Notes: generated by a model not told the origin, from the sequence alone. Counted from the first letter of the stretch, positions 1 through 8,765 are shown. The stretch is DNA of 34,304 bases from Alphaproteobacteria bacterium (GCA_005885285.1 VAZG01000204.1:1-34304); one strand, 5' to 3'. Made by a program: numbers and translations.

Positions 1-1
1 A

Positions 2-169
2 GTCGACGCCGAGCATGAGCAGATGATCTGGACCCATCCGGGAATGACGACCTATTACCGCAACAAGCAAGGCCGGGTGTTTTCCGCGATGCCCTGGCGG
101 TTCGTGGATTATTGGGCGATGACGCATGATCCTGATCTCAACCAGTATCGCCTGACGCTTAGCGCGTAA
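2..169 (+). CDS. C-terminal fragment of a flavin-containing monooxygenase (Baeyer-Villiger type)
   Basis: An open frame enters from the left edge and stops at TAA 167-169, giving the last 55 residues of a protein. The tail contains PGMTTYYRNKQGRV followed by MPWRFVDYWAMTHDPDL, which resembles the extreme C-terminus of FAD/NAD(P)H-dependent monooxygenases of the 4-hydroxyacetophenone monooxygenase group. Those enzymes insert oxygen next to a carbonyl or hydroxylate organic substrates. The FAD and NADPH motifs lie outside the window, so the family call rests on the tail alone. The gene is convergent with bluB and their 3' ends overlap by 11 bp (159-169). Codon use looks like that of its neighbours. 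Substrate cannot be inferred. Confidence 0.6.
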   Translation, partial: VDAEHEQMIWTHPGMTTYYRNKQGRVFSAMPWRFVDYWAMTHDPDLNQYRLTLSA

Positions 170-815
170 ATATCAAGCGGCCGGCGCCTACGCGTTCCTG
201 CCAATGATGGCGTTCGAGTTCGGGATCGAGGTGTTCCTCCACGGGCCAGCCGATGCAGAGATAGGCAATCAAGGTCCAGGTCTCCGGTACATCGAGTGTT
301 CGGCATAACAGTTGCGGCTCGAGGATCGAAATCCAGCCAAGCCCCAGTCCCTCGGCACGAGCCGCAAGCCACAGGGTCTGAATTGCGGCAACAACCGAAT
401 ATTGCAGGGTCTGGGGCATCGTTTGACGGCCGAGGCCACTGCCCGCTTCTGTCGCCTCATCGGCAAAGACGGCAAGATGCACCGGAGCATCTTCGAGCCC
501 CTCAAGCTTCAGCCTCGCATATTGCGCGCGCCGCTCGCCATCGTAGCATTCGAGCGCTTTCGCGTTAGCCTGAACAAAGCTCGACCTCACCGCTTCCCGG
601 CATTGCGAGGATTCGACGAGCACGAACCGCCAGGGCTGGCAGTGCCCGACCGATGGAGCGTGGCTCGCAAGTTCAAGCAGTGACTCGATCAAAGCCGGAT
701 CAACGGGATCGCGGCGAAACCGGCGGACGTCGCGGCGCCAGAGCACAAGATCACGGAACGAATCCCGAAAGGCGGCATCAAACTGTCGAACAGATGGATC
801 GGGCCTTTCGGTCAT
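159..815 (-). CDS. bluB: 5,6-dimethylbenzimidazole synthase BluB
   Basis: This 218-residue protein of the nitroreductase fold is the oxygen-dependent enzyme that cannibalises FMNH2 to make 5,6-dimethylbenzimidazole, the lower ligand of cobalamin. Family marks are RRDVRRFR at residues 27-34, APSVG at 53-57 and QPWR at 60-63, the flavin-binding edge typical of BluB. The frame is open further upstream, but the ATG at 813-815 was chosen because it forms an ATGA overlap with the cobB stop and begins just before conserved sequence. It is the last gene of the long minus-strand cobalamin block. Its presence means the strain can make its own lower ligand in air, matching the oxygen-dependent CobG elsewhere in the cluster. 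Confidence 0.93.
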   Translation of the reverse strand: MTERPDPSVRQFDAAFRDSFRDLVLWRRDVRRFRRDPVDPALIESLLELASHAPSVGHCQPWRFVLVESSQCREAVRSSFVQANAKALECYDGERRAQYARLKLEGLEDAPVHLAVFADEATEAGSGLGRQTMPQTLQYSVVAAIQTLWLAARAEGLGLGWISILEPQLLCRTLDVPETWTLIAYLCIGWPVEEHLDPELERHHWQERVGAGRLIFTR

Positions 816-2167
816 AAGGGCATCCGGTCGATGACGTGGAAAAACGTGCCTGTGATCGAGCCTTGTCGGGCGCCGCGTTCGGGCACCTCGCCTCCGGCAG
901 CATCCCGGCAATCGACCAGCGGATCCCCGCTCACCGACACCGTACTCGCATAGTGGAACTCATGGCCGAGCACTTCCGTTCCCGCGGCCCCTAAGGGACA
1001 GGCCGCGCGCAGTCTCGCGCGTCGATAACCCAGATGCAGCTTGCGTTTCGAGAAAGAAGTTTCGAGCCCGAGCAGGCCGGCCATTGCGTGCTTGTTGCCG
1101 TCGGCATCTTCGAGCCCGCGCCCCAGCACCATGTAGCCGCCACACTCGCCGTGGATGGGAACGGAGCGGCGGGCAAGCTCATGCACACCTCTTCGGAACC
1201 CGTGGGCGGACGCCAGGGTGCCGGCATGGAGTTCCGGATAGCCGCCGGGCAACCAGACGGCATCAGCCGCCGCATCGGGAGCCTCATCCGCCAGTGGCGA
1301 GAACGGAATGATTTCCGCGCCAGCCAGCCGCCATTGCCGAAGGATGTGAGGATAGATGAAGGAAAATGCGCGGTCCTGGGCGAGCGCGATGCGCTGACCG
1401 GGCGGCTGCAGTTGGGGTCGTGCTCGATCAGATTGCGCGCCTGGGATCCCCATAGCGACCCTCGCCGGCCGCGCCGATTGCCTGATCGCACCGAGATCGA
1501 TCGCGGCATCGATCACGTCTGCCAATGCATCCATGCGATCGTCGATCGTCGTTATCTCCCGGGCTTGGATGAGGCCGAGATGCCGCTCGGGCAGGACCAG
1601 ACGATCCTCGCGCAAGATCGCGCCGAAGATCCGCATCTTGATCCGGTCGAACGCGGGAGCCACCAGCGAGAAATGCCGGTCGCTTGCCACGCGATTGAGA
1701 ATCACGCCTGCAACATTGACGCCGTCGCTATATCGAGCGCAACCCAGCGCCACGGCCGCGGCCGTTTCGGTTTGTCCGGTGACGTCGAGCACCAGTACCA
1801 CCGGCCAGCCAAGAAGGGCAGCCAGATCCGCGGTCGCGCCAGTCCCGCACTGTCCCCGCGCCGCGGCGCCATCGAACAACCCCATCACGCCTTCGGCAAT
1901 GGAAATATCAGCACCCGCTGAAGCGTTGGTCGCGAGATTTGCGATCAGCCCCTCGCCCATCGCCCAGCTGTCCAGATTGAAACTCGGCCGGCCCGCGGCG
2001 ACCTCGTGAAAAGCCGGATCGATATAGTCCGGACCGCACTTGAAGGGCTGCACGGCACAACCGCGACGCCGGAGCGCGCGCAACACCCCAAGCGTCACCG
2101 TCGTTTTGCCGGCACCCGAGCGTGGTGCCGCGATGATAAAGCCTGGTGCAGCAAGGTGCGGGCTCAT
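812..2167 (-). CDS. cobB: Cobyrinic acid a,c-diamide synthase CobB
   Basis: This 451-residue, ATP- and glutamine-dependent amidotransferase amidates the a and c side chains of hydrogenobyrinic acid. The N-terminal dethiobiotin-synthetase-like domain carries the P-loop RSGAGKT at residues 16-22, followed by PFKCGPDYIDP. The C-terminal class I glutamine amidotransferase domain has the nucleophile Cys in GECGGYMVLG near residue 340. The ATG at 2165-2167 gives an ATGA overlap with the cobA stop. An in-frame codon three residues earlier is possible but less likely. In the aerobic pathway this product is the substrate for the CobN-containing cobaltochelatase, encoded upstream in the same block. All key motifs are intact. 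Confidence 0.95.
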   Translation of the reverse strand: MSPHLAAPGFIIAAPRSGAGKTTVTLGVLRALRRRGCAVQPFKCGPDYIDPAFHEVAAGRPSFNLDSWAMGEGLIANLATNASAGADISIAEGVMGLFDGAAARGQCGTGATADLAALLGWPVVLVLDVTGQTETAAAVALGCARYSDGVNVAGVILNRVASDRHFSLVAPAFDRIKMRIFGAILREDRLVLPERHLGLIQAREITTIDDRMDALADVIDAAIDLGAIRQSARPARVAMGIPGAQSDRARPQLQPPGQRIALAQDRAFSFIYPHILRQWRLAGAEIIPFSPLADEAPDAAADAVWLPGGYPELHAGTLASAHGFRRGVHELARRSVPIHGECGGYMVLGRGLEDADGNKHAMAGLLGLETSFSKRKLHLGYRRARLRAACPLGAAGTEVLGHEFHYASTVSVSGDPLVDCRDAAGGEVPERGARQGSITGTFFHVIDRMPL

Positions 2168-2958
2168 CGCCAGCAAACCATGTTGGCCAAAAGCTGTTGC
2201 CGCATGGCAGCAACGGCACCGACGATCACGATGGCAGGCGATCCTATACCCTGTGTCGCGGCGTCGGCGGCGGCCGTCCCAAGACGGGTTTCGACGATGC
2301 GTTCCTCCGCCGTCGTCGAAGAACTGATGATAACAGCAGGCGTATCATGGGCCATGCCGCCGCGCTGCAATGCGCTCATGATCTCCGGCAAATTCGCCAT
2401 CGGCATATAGACGATGATCGGCTGCCCGGTACTCGCCAGCTTCTCCCATTCGGCTAAAGATGTCGCGTCCGCCGCCCGGCTTCCCGCCACCAGGATGACG
2501 GCATGGTTGGTCCTGCGCATCGTCGCGGGAATGCCAGCCAGCGCTGCGGCTGCCAGCCCCGAGGTGATGCCGGGAATGATCCTGAACCGAAGCCCGGCGC
2601 GCGCTAATGCCAGAGCTTCCTCCCCACCGCGCCCAAACACAAAGGGGTCGCCGCCTTTCAAACGTAGAACGCGTCGGCCTATCCTGGCGCGCTCGATCAG
2701 AAGTTCGTTGATATCGGCCTGCTCGGCCGAAGGTCTGCCCCCGCGCTTGCCTGCAAACATCAGCTTTGCCTGGTTGCCCGCGAGTTTCAGGATACGTGGA
2801 TCAACGAGAGCATCGTGAACGACGTCGTCGGCCGCCTTCAACGCATGGAGCGCATGCAATGTCAGAAGCCCGGGATCACCCGGGCCCGCGCCTGCAAGCC
2901 AGACTTCGCCAGGTGCGAAGTCCGGGAAGTCGGGAAGGCCATCCACAAGAGGCTTCAT
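2164..2958 (-). CDS. cobA: Uroporphyrinogen-III C-methyltransferase CobA
   Basis: This 264-residue SAM-dependent methyltransferase methylates uroporphyrinogen III at C2 and C7 to give precorrin-2, the entry to the corrin branch. It shows the tetrapyrrole methyltransferase signatures GAGPGDPG at residues 23-30, VHDALVD near 47 and LKGGDPFVFGRGGEE at about 100-114. There is no CysG-type dehydrogenase/ferrochelatase domain, so this is the stand-alone B12-type enzyme. The ATG is at 2956-2958. It is divergent from cbiD, whose GTG lies 44 bp away, and translationally coupled to cobB downstream. A possible alternative role is sirohaem supply, since precorrin-2 is shared, but the context favours cobalamin. 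Confidence 0.95.
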   Translation of the reverse strand: MKPLVDGLPDFPDFAPGEVWLAGAGPGDPGLLTLHALHALKAADDVVHDALVDPRILKLAGNQAKLMFAGKRGGRPSAEQADINELLIERARIGRRVLRLKGGDPFVFGRGGEEALALARAGLRFRIIPGITSGLAAAALAGIPATMRRTNHAVILVAGSRAADATSLAEWEKLASTGQPIIVYMPMANLPEIMSALQRGGMAHDTPAVIISSSTTAEERIVETRLGTAAADAATQGIGSPAIVIVGAVAAMRQQLLANMVCWR

Positions 2959-3002
2959 GCGGAAATCGTGTTAGGTTTCGGCGCGCCCGATTGGAACAGA
3001 AC

Positions 3003-4109
3003 GTGAGCGACGCCGCAGATACAAATGAGGCAAGACCGGGTCAACCGCTCAAGCGCGGCTGGACCACGGGCACTTGCGCGACGGCCGCCACACGCGCGGC
3101 ATACGAGGCGCTCATCACTGGTGAGTGTCCGGATCCCGTCGACGTGCGGCTTCCGAATGGCGCGCGTGTCAGCTTTGCAATTGCTGTCTTTGAAGCCCTC
3201 AACGGAGGTGCGACCGCGGGAATCGCGAAAGATGCCGGCGACGATCCGGACGTCACACATGGCGCCCTGGTCAAGGCAACGGTCCGAGCGGGCAGGCCCG
3301 GTTCCGGCGTTACCTTCCTTGCCGGCGAAGGCGTCGGCACCGTGACCAAGCCCGGCCTCCCACTCCCGCCCGGCGAGCCCGCCATCAATCCCGTCCCGCG
3401 CGAAATGATGCGAACGGCCATTCGCGAAGTGATGGAGAATTTCGGTGCCTCCGGCGATGTAACCATCGAACTCTCCATCCCCGGCGGCCAAGCGCTCGCC
3501 GCGAGGACGCTCAATGCTCGTCTTGGCATTGTTGGCGGACTTTCGATCCTGGGAACGACCGGGATCGTCGTTCCTTACTCCTGCGCGGCCTGGATCCACT
3601 CCATCCAGCGCGGTATCGACGTCGCTCGCGCGAGCGGCCTCAAGCACATCGCTGGCTCGACGGGATCGACTTCCGAGATGGCCGTTCAGAAGCTGCACGG
3701 TCTTTCCGAAACCGCGCTCATCGACATGGGCGACTTCGTCGGCGGCATGCTGAAATACGCGAAACGGCACCCCGTCCCGCGGATCACCATTGCCGGGGGG
3801 TTTGCCAAGATGACCAAGCTCGGGCAAGGACTGCTCGATCTTCATTCCAAGTCCGGCAGCGTCGACCATCTCTGGCTTTCCGAACTGCTTCGGGAAGCCG
3901 AAGCCCCGGCCGATCTCGTCGAACTCTGCCGCGACGCCAATACCGCGTTGCTGGTGTTGCGGGAGGCTGAAAAGCGCGGGATAGCGGTCGGCCAATTCGT
4001 CGCCAAGGCGGCGTGGAGCACGGCCGCAAGGGTTCTTGAGGGATCTGACATCGCCCTCGACATCGCGGTGTTCGACCGCGAAGGCCACATCGTCGGGCGC
4101 TGGGGATAG
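3003..4109 (+). CDS. cbiD: (Cobalt-)precorrin-5B C1-methyltransferase CbiD
   Basis: This 368-residue protein matches CbiD, the C1-methyltransferase best known from the anaerobic cobalamin pathway. Seen are RGWTTGTCATAA at residues 18-29, GTTGIV in the middle and GGFAKMTKLGQGLLDLHS in the C-terminal half. A GTG at 3003-3005 is chosen as start because the conserved sequence begins about 17 residues later and the longer open frame runs antisense into cobA. A weak GGAACAG precedes it. The gene is on the plus strand between two minus-strand genes: 44 bp from the cobA start, and 8 bp from the convergent cobM stop. No CobF is visible in the window, so CbiD probably does the C1 methylation in an otherwise oxygen-dependent pathway; that replacement is an inference. 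Confidence 0.93.
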   Translation: MSDAADTNEARPGQPLKRGWTTGTCATAATRAAYEALITGECPDPVDVRLPNGARVSFAIAVFEALNGGATAGIAKDAGDDPDVTHGALVKATVRAGRPGSGVTFLAGEGVGTVTKPGLPLPPGEPAINPVPREMMRTAIREVMENFGASGDVTIELSIPGGQALAARTLNARLGIVGGLSILGTTGIVVPYSCAAWIHSIQRGIDVARASGLKHIAGSTGSTSEMAVQKLHGLSETALIDMGDFVGGMLKYAKRHPVPRITIAGGFAKMTKLGQGLLDLHSKSGSVDHLWLSELLREAEAPADLVELCRDANTALLVLREAEKRGIAVGQFVAKAAWSTAARVLEGSDIALDIAVFDREGHIVGRWG

Positions 4110-4117
4110 GGATCGGG

Positions 4118-4879
4118 TCATGCGCCGCTCCCGCGGAACCGCCGGCGATAGCCGCTATCGTAAAGAGCACTGTCCCGGAAATCGCGCGCCGCCAGCACGT
4201 CGCCGACGATGATCAGCGCGGTACGCTCGATATTAGTCTTCTTGATCTCCACTGCGATCGTGCCGAGCGTGGCCCGGATAATCTGCTCGTCGGGCCAGCT
4301 TGCGCGAAACACGACCGCAACCGGGCAGTCCTTTCCGTAGGCGGGGATGAGTTCCGCAACCGTCTTGTCGATCGCGTGAATGGAGAGATGAATGGCAAGG
4401 GTGGCGCGGGTTGCCGCGAAAGCCGAGAGCGTCTCGGTCGCGGGCATTGCCGAGGCGCGTCCGGGGGTTCGGGTCAAAACGACCGATTGCGCGACTTCGG
4501 GCAATGTCAATTCTTTTGCCAGCGCCGCGGCGGCCGCGGCGAAGGCGGGAACGCCGGGCGTGACCGTGTAAGCGATATTGAGCCCTTCGAGGCGCCGCAC
4601 CTGTTCGCCAAGCGCGCTCCAGATCGACAGATCTCCGGAGTGAAGGCGTGCAACGTCCTGGCCGCGATTCGTTGCTTTCACGATCTCTGCGATGATCTCG
4701 TCGAGCGACATCGAAGCCGAGTCAAGGACACGTGCACCTTGCGGGCAGTAGCTGAGCAGAGCTTTCGGGACTAGAGAGCCGGCATAGAGGCAGACCGGGC
4801 AATTGGCGATAAGATCACGTCCCCGCACCGTGATAAGGTCAGGTGCTCCAGGTCCGGCTCCAATAAAATGAACTGTCAT
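4118..4879 (-). CDS. cobM: Precorrin-4 C11-methyltransferase CobM
   Basis: This 253-residue SAM-dependent corrin methyltransferase methylates precorrin-4 at C11. Signatures are GAGPGAPD at residues 7-14, the CobM/CbiF-typical [11 protein letters not shown] at about 27-37 and LHSGDLSIW at about 79-87. The ATG at 4877-4879 overlaps the cobE stop as ATGA, so the two are translationally coupled. Its 3' end faces cbiD across 8 bp with no recognisable terminator. The length is normal for the family and no motif is missing. Confidence 0.95.
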   Translation of the reverse strand: MTVHFIGAGPGAPDLITVRGRDLIANCPVCLYAGSLVPKALLSYCPQGARVLDSASMSLDEIIAEIVKATNRGQDVARLHSGDLSIWSALGEQVRRLEGLNIAYTVTPGVPAFAAAAAALAKELTLPEVAQSVVLTRTPGRASAMPATETLSAFAATRATLAIHLSIHAIDKTVAELIPAYGKDCPVAVVFRASWPDEQIIRATLGTIAVEIKKTNIERTALIIVGDVLAARDFRDSALYDSGYRRRFRGSGA

Positions 4880-5259
4880 GAGCCCTCACTGATGGCGATG
4901 GCACAGGTTACCTTGTTGGCCGCGATCCGCGCACCAAGCAGCCGGGCATTGCGACCCGCCGCGATCAGGGCCGACGCCTCCGCGATCGACGGAACGCCTT
5001 TGAGCGCCTGAACGCGCGCTGAGCGTGTCACGATCTTATCGGTGACTGCTTCAAGATCAGTCAGCGAACACGGAATAAGACGAACCGACAGAGATCGGAC
5101 CGCGCTTGCAATCCCGCCCTCGCCCGCTTTCGACGCTTCGGTCGCGACCGCATCGAGGTTTTCACGCGCGATGCCGAAGCTCGCCAGCGCTGTGCCAATC
5201 AGCCTCACAATGTCTTCGGATCGCACGCCGCGCCCACATCCGATGCCGGCGACGATCAT
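4876..5259 (-). CDS. cobE: CobE, CbiG C-terminal-domain protein
   Basis: This is a 127-residue protein of the CobE family, equivalent to the C-terminal domain of CbiG. It begins [11 protein letters not shown] and contains [13 protein letters not shown] and CAIAISEG near the end. CobE is needed for B12 formation in the aerobic pathway of Pseudomonas denitrificans, and its exact biochemical job is poorly defined. In CbiG the acetaldehyde-releasing hydrolase activity is assigned to another part of the protein, so that reaction should not be assumed here. The ATG at 5257-5259 forms an ATGA overlap with the cobL stop; a start six residues earlier is possible. Confidence 0.87.
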   Translation of the reverse strand: MIVAGIGCGRGVRSEDIVRLIGTALASFGIARENLDAVATEASKAGEGGIASAVRSLSVRLIPCSLTDLEAVTDKIVTRSARVQALKGVPSIAEASALIAAGRNARLLGARIAANKVTCAIAISEGS

Positions 5260-6491
5260 GGCTTCCTCACCCGCCATTGCGTCACCGGCATTGCCGGGCG
5301 CCAGCCAGACATGCTGCCCACCTTATCGATCCGCGCGACCTGCAGTCGAACGAGATCACCGCCGAAGCGGCCGAAATGATCGGCGAGCCGGGTTTCCGTC
5401 TCAAGCGAGATTGCATTGGCGACGAGACGACCGCCGGGCTTCAGAGCCGACCAAACCGCTTCGAACACACCGTCGTCCATCATGCCGCCGCCGACAAAAA
5501 CGGCATCGGGTCTCGCAAGCCCTGCCAGCGCCCCCGGGGCAAGGCCTTGCACGATCTTGAGTTCCGGCACGCCGAGCGCCGCGGCGTTGCGGGCAGCCCG
5601 GTCAGCCCGGTCGTGACGTGCCTCGATACCGATCGCGCTCAAGGAGGGATGCCGCAGCAGCCACTCGATTGCGATCGAGCCTGCGCCAAGCCCGACATCC
5701 CAGAGCAGTTCGCCGTGTCGCGGTTCTAGCGACGAAAGCGTTACCGCGCGGATTTCCCGCTTGGTCAGTTGCCCGTCATGCTCGAACAACGCGTCGTCAA
5801 GGCCCGGAGCGAGATTAATGATCGCTGCCTCCGGTTCGGCTATTACCTCGATGGCGATCGTGTTCAATGGAACGAGCGGCTCGATAGCGAAATTAAACGC
5901 CTTGGCGTGACGCATCCGCTCGCGCGGGCCGCCCATCGCCTCAAGCACTGTGATCAGCGATTGTCCCATGCGACGCGCGTTGAGAAGCTCGGCGAGCCTG
6001 GCCGGAGTCGTGTTGTCCCAGGACAGCGCCAGGATGCGTGCGCCGGGTTGCAGGTGTCTGATAATGCCGTGCAGCGCACGACCGTGGAGCGTGACGAGCG
6101 AGACGTCCTGCAGCGACCAGCCCATCCGTGCTGCGGCGAGACTGAAGGCGGATGGTTGCGGCAGGCATACGAATTGGTCGGCGGGGACAAATGCCGCGAG
6201 CTGCTTGCCAACGCCGAAATGAAAGGGGTCGCCGCTCGCGAGAACGACGACCGGTCGCCCCCGATGTCGTTTGATCTCGCCGAACGCATCGCTCATGGGA
6301 CTTGGCCAGGCGAGCGGCCGGCCACGAATAAGATCGCCCGCGAGTTCCAGATGGCGCGCACCGCCGACGACGAGTTCCGCCGAGTTGATCAAGCGACAGG
6401 CAACGGAGGACAGCCCTTCCAGACCGTCCTCACCGATACCGATGATAGACAGCCAACGCTTCTGCGTGCAGGTTGCGGGCTCAGGACTCAT
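5256..6491 (-). CDS. cobL: Precorrin-6B C5,15-methyltransferase (decarboxylating) CobL
   Basis: This 411-residue two-domain enzyme methylates precorrin-6B at C5 and C15 and decarboxylates the acetate at C12. The N-terminal CbiE-like domain starts with IIGIGEDGLEG (about residues 15-25). The C-terminal CbiT-like methyltransferase domain carries LWDVGLGAGSIAIEW at roughly 258-272 and VFVGGGMMDDGVFEA later. The fused CobL arrangement, rather than separate CbiE and CbiT, fits the aerobic-type pathway. The ATG at 6489-6491 was chosen over a long upstream extension, because that extension runs antisense through cobK. Only 14 bp separate its start from the divergent cobK start. Confidence 0.95.
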   Translation of the reverse strand: MSPEPATCTQKRWLSIIGIGEDGLEGLSSVACRLINSAELVVGGARHLELAGDLIRGRPLAWPSPMSDAFGEIKRHRGRPVVVLASGDPFHFGVGKQLAAFVPADQFVCLPQPSAFSLAAARMGWSLQDVSLVTLHGRALHGIIRHLQPGARILALSWDNTTPARLAELLNARRMGQSLITVLEAMGGPRERMRHAKAFNFAIEPLVPLNTIAIEVIAEPEAAIINLAPGLDDALFEHDGQLTKREIRAVTLSSLEPRHGELLWDVGLGAGSIAIEWLLRHPSLSAIGIEARHDRADRAARNAAALGVPELKIVQGLAPGALAGLARPDAVFVGGGMMDDGVFEAVWSALKPGGRLVANAISLETETRLADHFGRFGGDLVRLQVARIDKVGSMSGWRPAMPVTQWRVRKP

Positions 6492-6505
6492 TGGAGACGG
6501 CCTCG

Positions 6506-7279
6506 ATGCGCGTTCTGATCCTCGGAGGTACCACGGAGGCCTCGGAGCTGACGCGCCTGCTTGCGGCCGACCCGCGCTTTCAAGCCACCGTCTCGCTTGC
6601 CGGTCGCACGGCGAACCCGAGCGCGCAGCCCGTTCCAACCCGGATCGGCGGCTTCGGCGGCGTAGACGGCCTGGTGGCCTGGCTGAAGCAGGACGCGACG
6701 CAAGCAGTCATCGACGCGACGCATCCCTACGCCGATCAGATTTCCTCCAACGCGGTTGCGGCCTGCGCGCGGCTTGCAATCCCGCTCGCCTCGATCGTCC
6801 GCCCTGCCTGGGAACCCCAGCGCGGCGACACCTGGTTTCCCGTCGCGAGCGCCGAAGCCGCTGCCGAAGCGCTGGGGCCGGAGCCACGTCGCGTTTTCTT
6901 GAGCCTTGGCCGCCTGGAGCTTGGCGCCTTTGCAAAGGCACCTCATCATCGCTACGTCGCACGCACGATCGACCCGCCTGATGATGTCGCGCTGCCGCCC
7001 CACATCCAACTGGTAGCTGGGCGCGGTCCCTTCGATCCAGAGGCGGAGACGATGCTGCTCGAGCGCGAGAAGATCGATGTGCTCGTCTCCAAGAATTCGG
7101 GCGGCGCAGCGACCTACGCGAAAATCGAAGCCGCGCGCCGTCTTGGAATAGCGGTTGTGATGATTGCGCGTCCGCAAAAATTGCGTGGACACGCCGTCGA
7201 AAATGCCGAGGCGGCCGTGATCTGGCTCGAACAGCGGCGTCCTCATCGCACCACCTGCTGTTCCGCACGCGGCGTATAG
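6506..7279 (+). CDS. cobK: Precorrin-6A reductase CobK
   Basis: This 257-residue NADPH-dependent reductase converts precorrin-6A to precorrin-6B, the step just before CobL. It begins MRVLILGGTTEASELTRLL and contains the family motif DATHPYADQIS at about residues 70-80 and VLVSKNSGG near 192. The ATG at 6506-6508 starts exactly at the nucleotide-binding strand. The gene is on the plus strand between minus-strand cobL and cobJ: starts 14 bp apart from cobL, and 3' ends overlapping cobJ by 37 bp (7243-7279). A promoter would have to lie inside cobL, or expression must come from read-through far upstream. Confidence 0.95.
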   Translation: MRVLILGGTTEASELTRLLAADPRFQATVSLAGRTANPSAQPVPTRIGGFGGVDGLVAWLKQDATQAVIDATHPYADQISSNAVAACARLAIPLASIVRPAWEPQRGDTWFPVASAEAAAEALGPEPRRVFLSLGRLELGAFAKAPHHRYVARTIDPPDDVALPPHIQLVAGRGPFDPEAETMLLEREKIDVLVSKNSGGAATYAKIEAARRLGIAVVMIARPQKLRGHAVENAEAAVIWLEQRRPHRTTCCSARGV

Positions 7280-8010
7280 ACCCAGGGCCTTTGGCCTTTT
7301 CGCGATATCAGCCGCGTTGCCGAAGCTCCGATGATCACCAGCGTCCGCATATCGGCAACCGCTGCATCGGCTTTTGCGAGGTCAGTCATCACGACGCGTG
7401 CTTCTGATGTCGCCGCGCCCCTGACGAAGAGCACGATAGTTTGAGGCGGCTTGGACGCTCGCAGCAGATCGAACGCGCGCCCGAGCTGATGTGGCCTTGC
7501 CCGGGAAGCAGGGTTGTAGAGCGCAATGACGAAATCTCCTTCGGCCGCCGCCCGCAGGCGTCGCTCAATCGTTTGCCATGGCTTCAGATTGTCCGACAGC
7601 GAGATCGCGCAGAAGTCCGCGCCGAGCGGTGCACCGACTTCGGCTGCAGCCGCAAGCATGGCCGTTATCCCGGGTTCGACATGAATATCGAGTTCTCGCC
7701 AGGCAGGATCGCCGGCTTCGATCGCTTCGAACACGGCAGCCGCCATGGCAAATACCCCGGGATCGCCGCCCGACACTACCGCAACCTTCCTGCCTTCGGC
7801 AGCGAGCGTGAGCGCGTGACGTGCCCGGTCGGTTTCGACGCGATTGCCTGAAGCGTGGCGACGCTGGCCAACGATGATTTCCGGGATTCGATCGAGATAG
7901 CGGTCATAGCCGACCAGATCCGTCGCCGCCTGAAGCGCGCTTGCCGCTGCCGGCGTCAAAAGATCTGACGGTCCCGGACCAAGACCGACAATGGCGAGCG
8001 AGCCGCTCAC
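7243..8010 (-). CDS. cobJ: Precorrin-3B C17-methyltransferase CobJ
   Basis: This 255-residue SAM-dependent methyltransferase performs C17 methylation and ring contraction of precorrin-3B to precorrin-4. Motifs are IVGLGPGPSDLLTP at residues 7-20, VGYDRYLD at about 33-40 and VVSGGDPGVFAMA at about 78-90. The GTG at 8008-8010 is taken as start: it makes a GTGA overlap with the cobI stop and lies seven residues before the conserved glycine loop. It is the last gene before the antisense cobK island, with which its 3' end overlaps by 37 bp. Confidence 0.95.
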   Translation of the reverse strand: MSGSLAIVGLGPGPSDLLTPAAASALQAATDLVGYDRYLDRIPEIIVGQRRHASGNRVETDRARHALTLAAEGRKVAVVSGGDPGVFAMAAAVFEAIEAGDPAWRELDIHVEPGITAMLAAAAEVGAPLGADFCAISLSDNLKPWQTIERRLRAAAEGDFVIALYNPASRARPHQLGRAFDLLRASKPPQTIVLFVRGAATSEARVVMTDLAKADAAVADMRTLVIIGASATRLISRKGQRPWVYTPRAEQQVVR

Positions 8011-8765
8011 AGCCGTCTCCCCTGCCCCGGAATCAGCACCATCGAGAAGTAAGGGCCTCTGTCGTCGGGACATTCGGACAGGGGCATGATCTGCTCGCCT
8101 TGCATCGTGCCGCGCGCAACATAGACGGCCCGCGAGAGCAGTCCGGCCGCCTCGACGGCGCGGCGGACCTTGGCGAGATTCTTGCCGACCTTCATGATGA
8201 CGGCGGCATCGGTCTCCGCGAGACGGCGCGTCAGTAGCTCCTCGCCAAGGGTTCCCGGCATTACCGAAAGGATGTCGTTGCCCCAGGTGATGGGCGCATT
8301 GGCGCGTGTCCAGCAGCCCGACATGCCGGTGACGCCGGGAACGATTTCAATTGGAAAATCGCCGTTAAGCCGGCGCCACATGTGCATGAAGGAGCCATAA
8401 AAGAACGGGTCACCTTCGGCGAGAAGCCCGACGGATTTGCCTTGCCGAAGCAGCTCCGCAAGCGCCGCGACGCCTTCTTCATAAAAGTGGGCGAGCTGTT
8501 TTTGATATGAAGGATGTTCGGGCGGGATCTCGTCGGTGACGGGATATTCGAGCCGAAGCTCGGTTCGCCCCGGCGCCAACAAGGGATCGACGGTACCTCG
8601 CGCATTGCCCTGAAGCCCTCGCTTGGCGAAAAATGCCAGGACGTCGACATCTCGGACCAGCGCTGCCGCTCGCAGCGTCAGATAGCGGACGTCGCCCGGT
8701 CCAACACCGATGCCGTAGAGGGTTCCCGCGCGGGCCGTTCCCGCGATCGCGTCAAAAGCTGTCAT
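8007..8765 (-). CDS. cobI: Precorrin-2 C20-methyltransferase CobI
   Basis: This 252-residue SAM-dependent methyltransferase turns precorrin-2 into precorrin-3A. Recognisable are LYGIGVGPGDVRYLTLRA from about residue 16, PGVTGMSGCW mid-protein and the acidic loop LAEGDPFFYGSF near 117. The ATG at 8763-8765 overlaps the cobH stop as ATGA, and its own stop overlaps the cobJ GTG. The cobG-cobH-cobI-cobJ order follows precorrin processing closely and is shared with well-known aerobic clusters. Confidence 0.95.
   Translation of the reverse strand: MTAFDAIAGTARAGTLYGIGVGPGDVRYLTLRAAALVRDVDVLAFFAKRGLQGNARGTVDPLLAPGRTELRLEYPVTDEIPPEHPSYQKQLAHFYEEGVAALAELLRQGKSVGLLAEGDPFFYGSFMHMWRRLNGDFPIEIVPGVTGMSGCWTRANAPITWGNDILSVMPGTLGEELLTRRLAETDAAVIMKVGKNLAKVRRAVEAAGLLSRAVYVARGTMQGEQIMPLSECPDDRGPYFSMVLIPGQGRRL

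Noticed and set aside
1034..1921. Long plus-strand open frame (295 codons) opposite cobB
   Set aside because: It is an antisense shadow of a well-supported gene in GC-rich DNA; the product is arginine-rich with no recognisable motif.
2955..4121. 388-codon minus-strand frame opposite cbiD
   Set aside because: cbiD has clear family motifs on the other strand; this frame has none and would overlap it completely.
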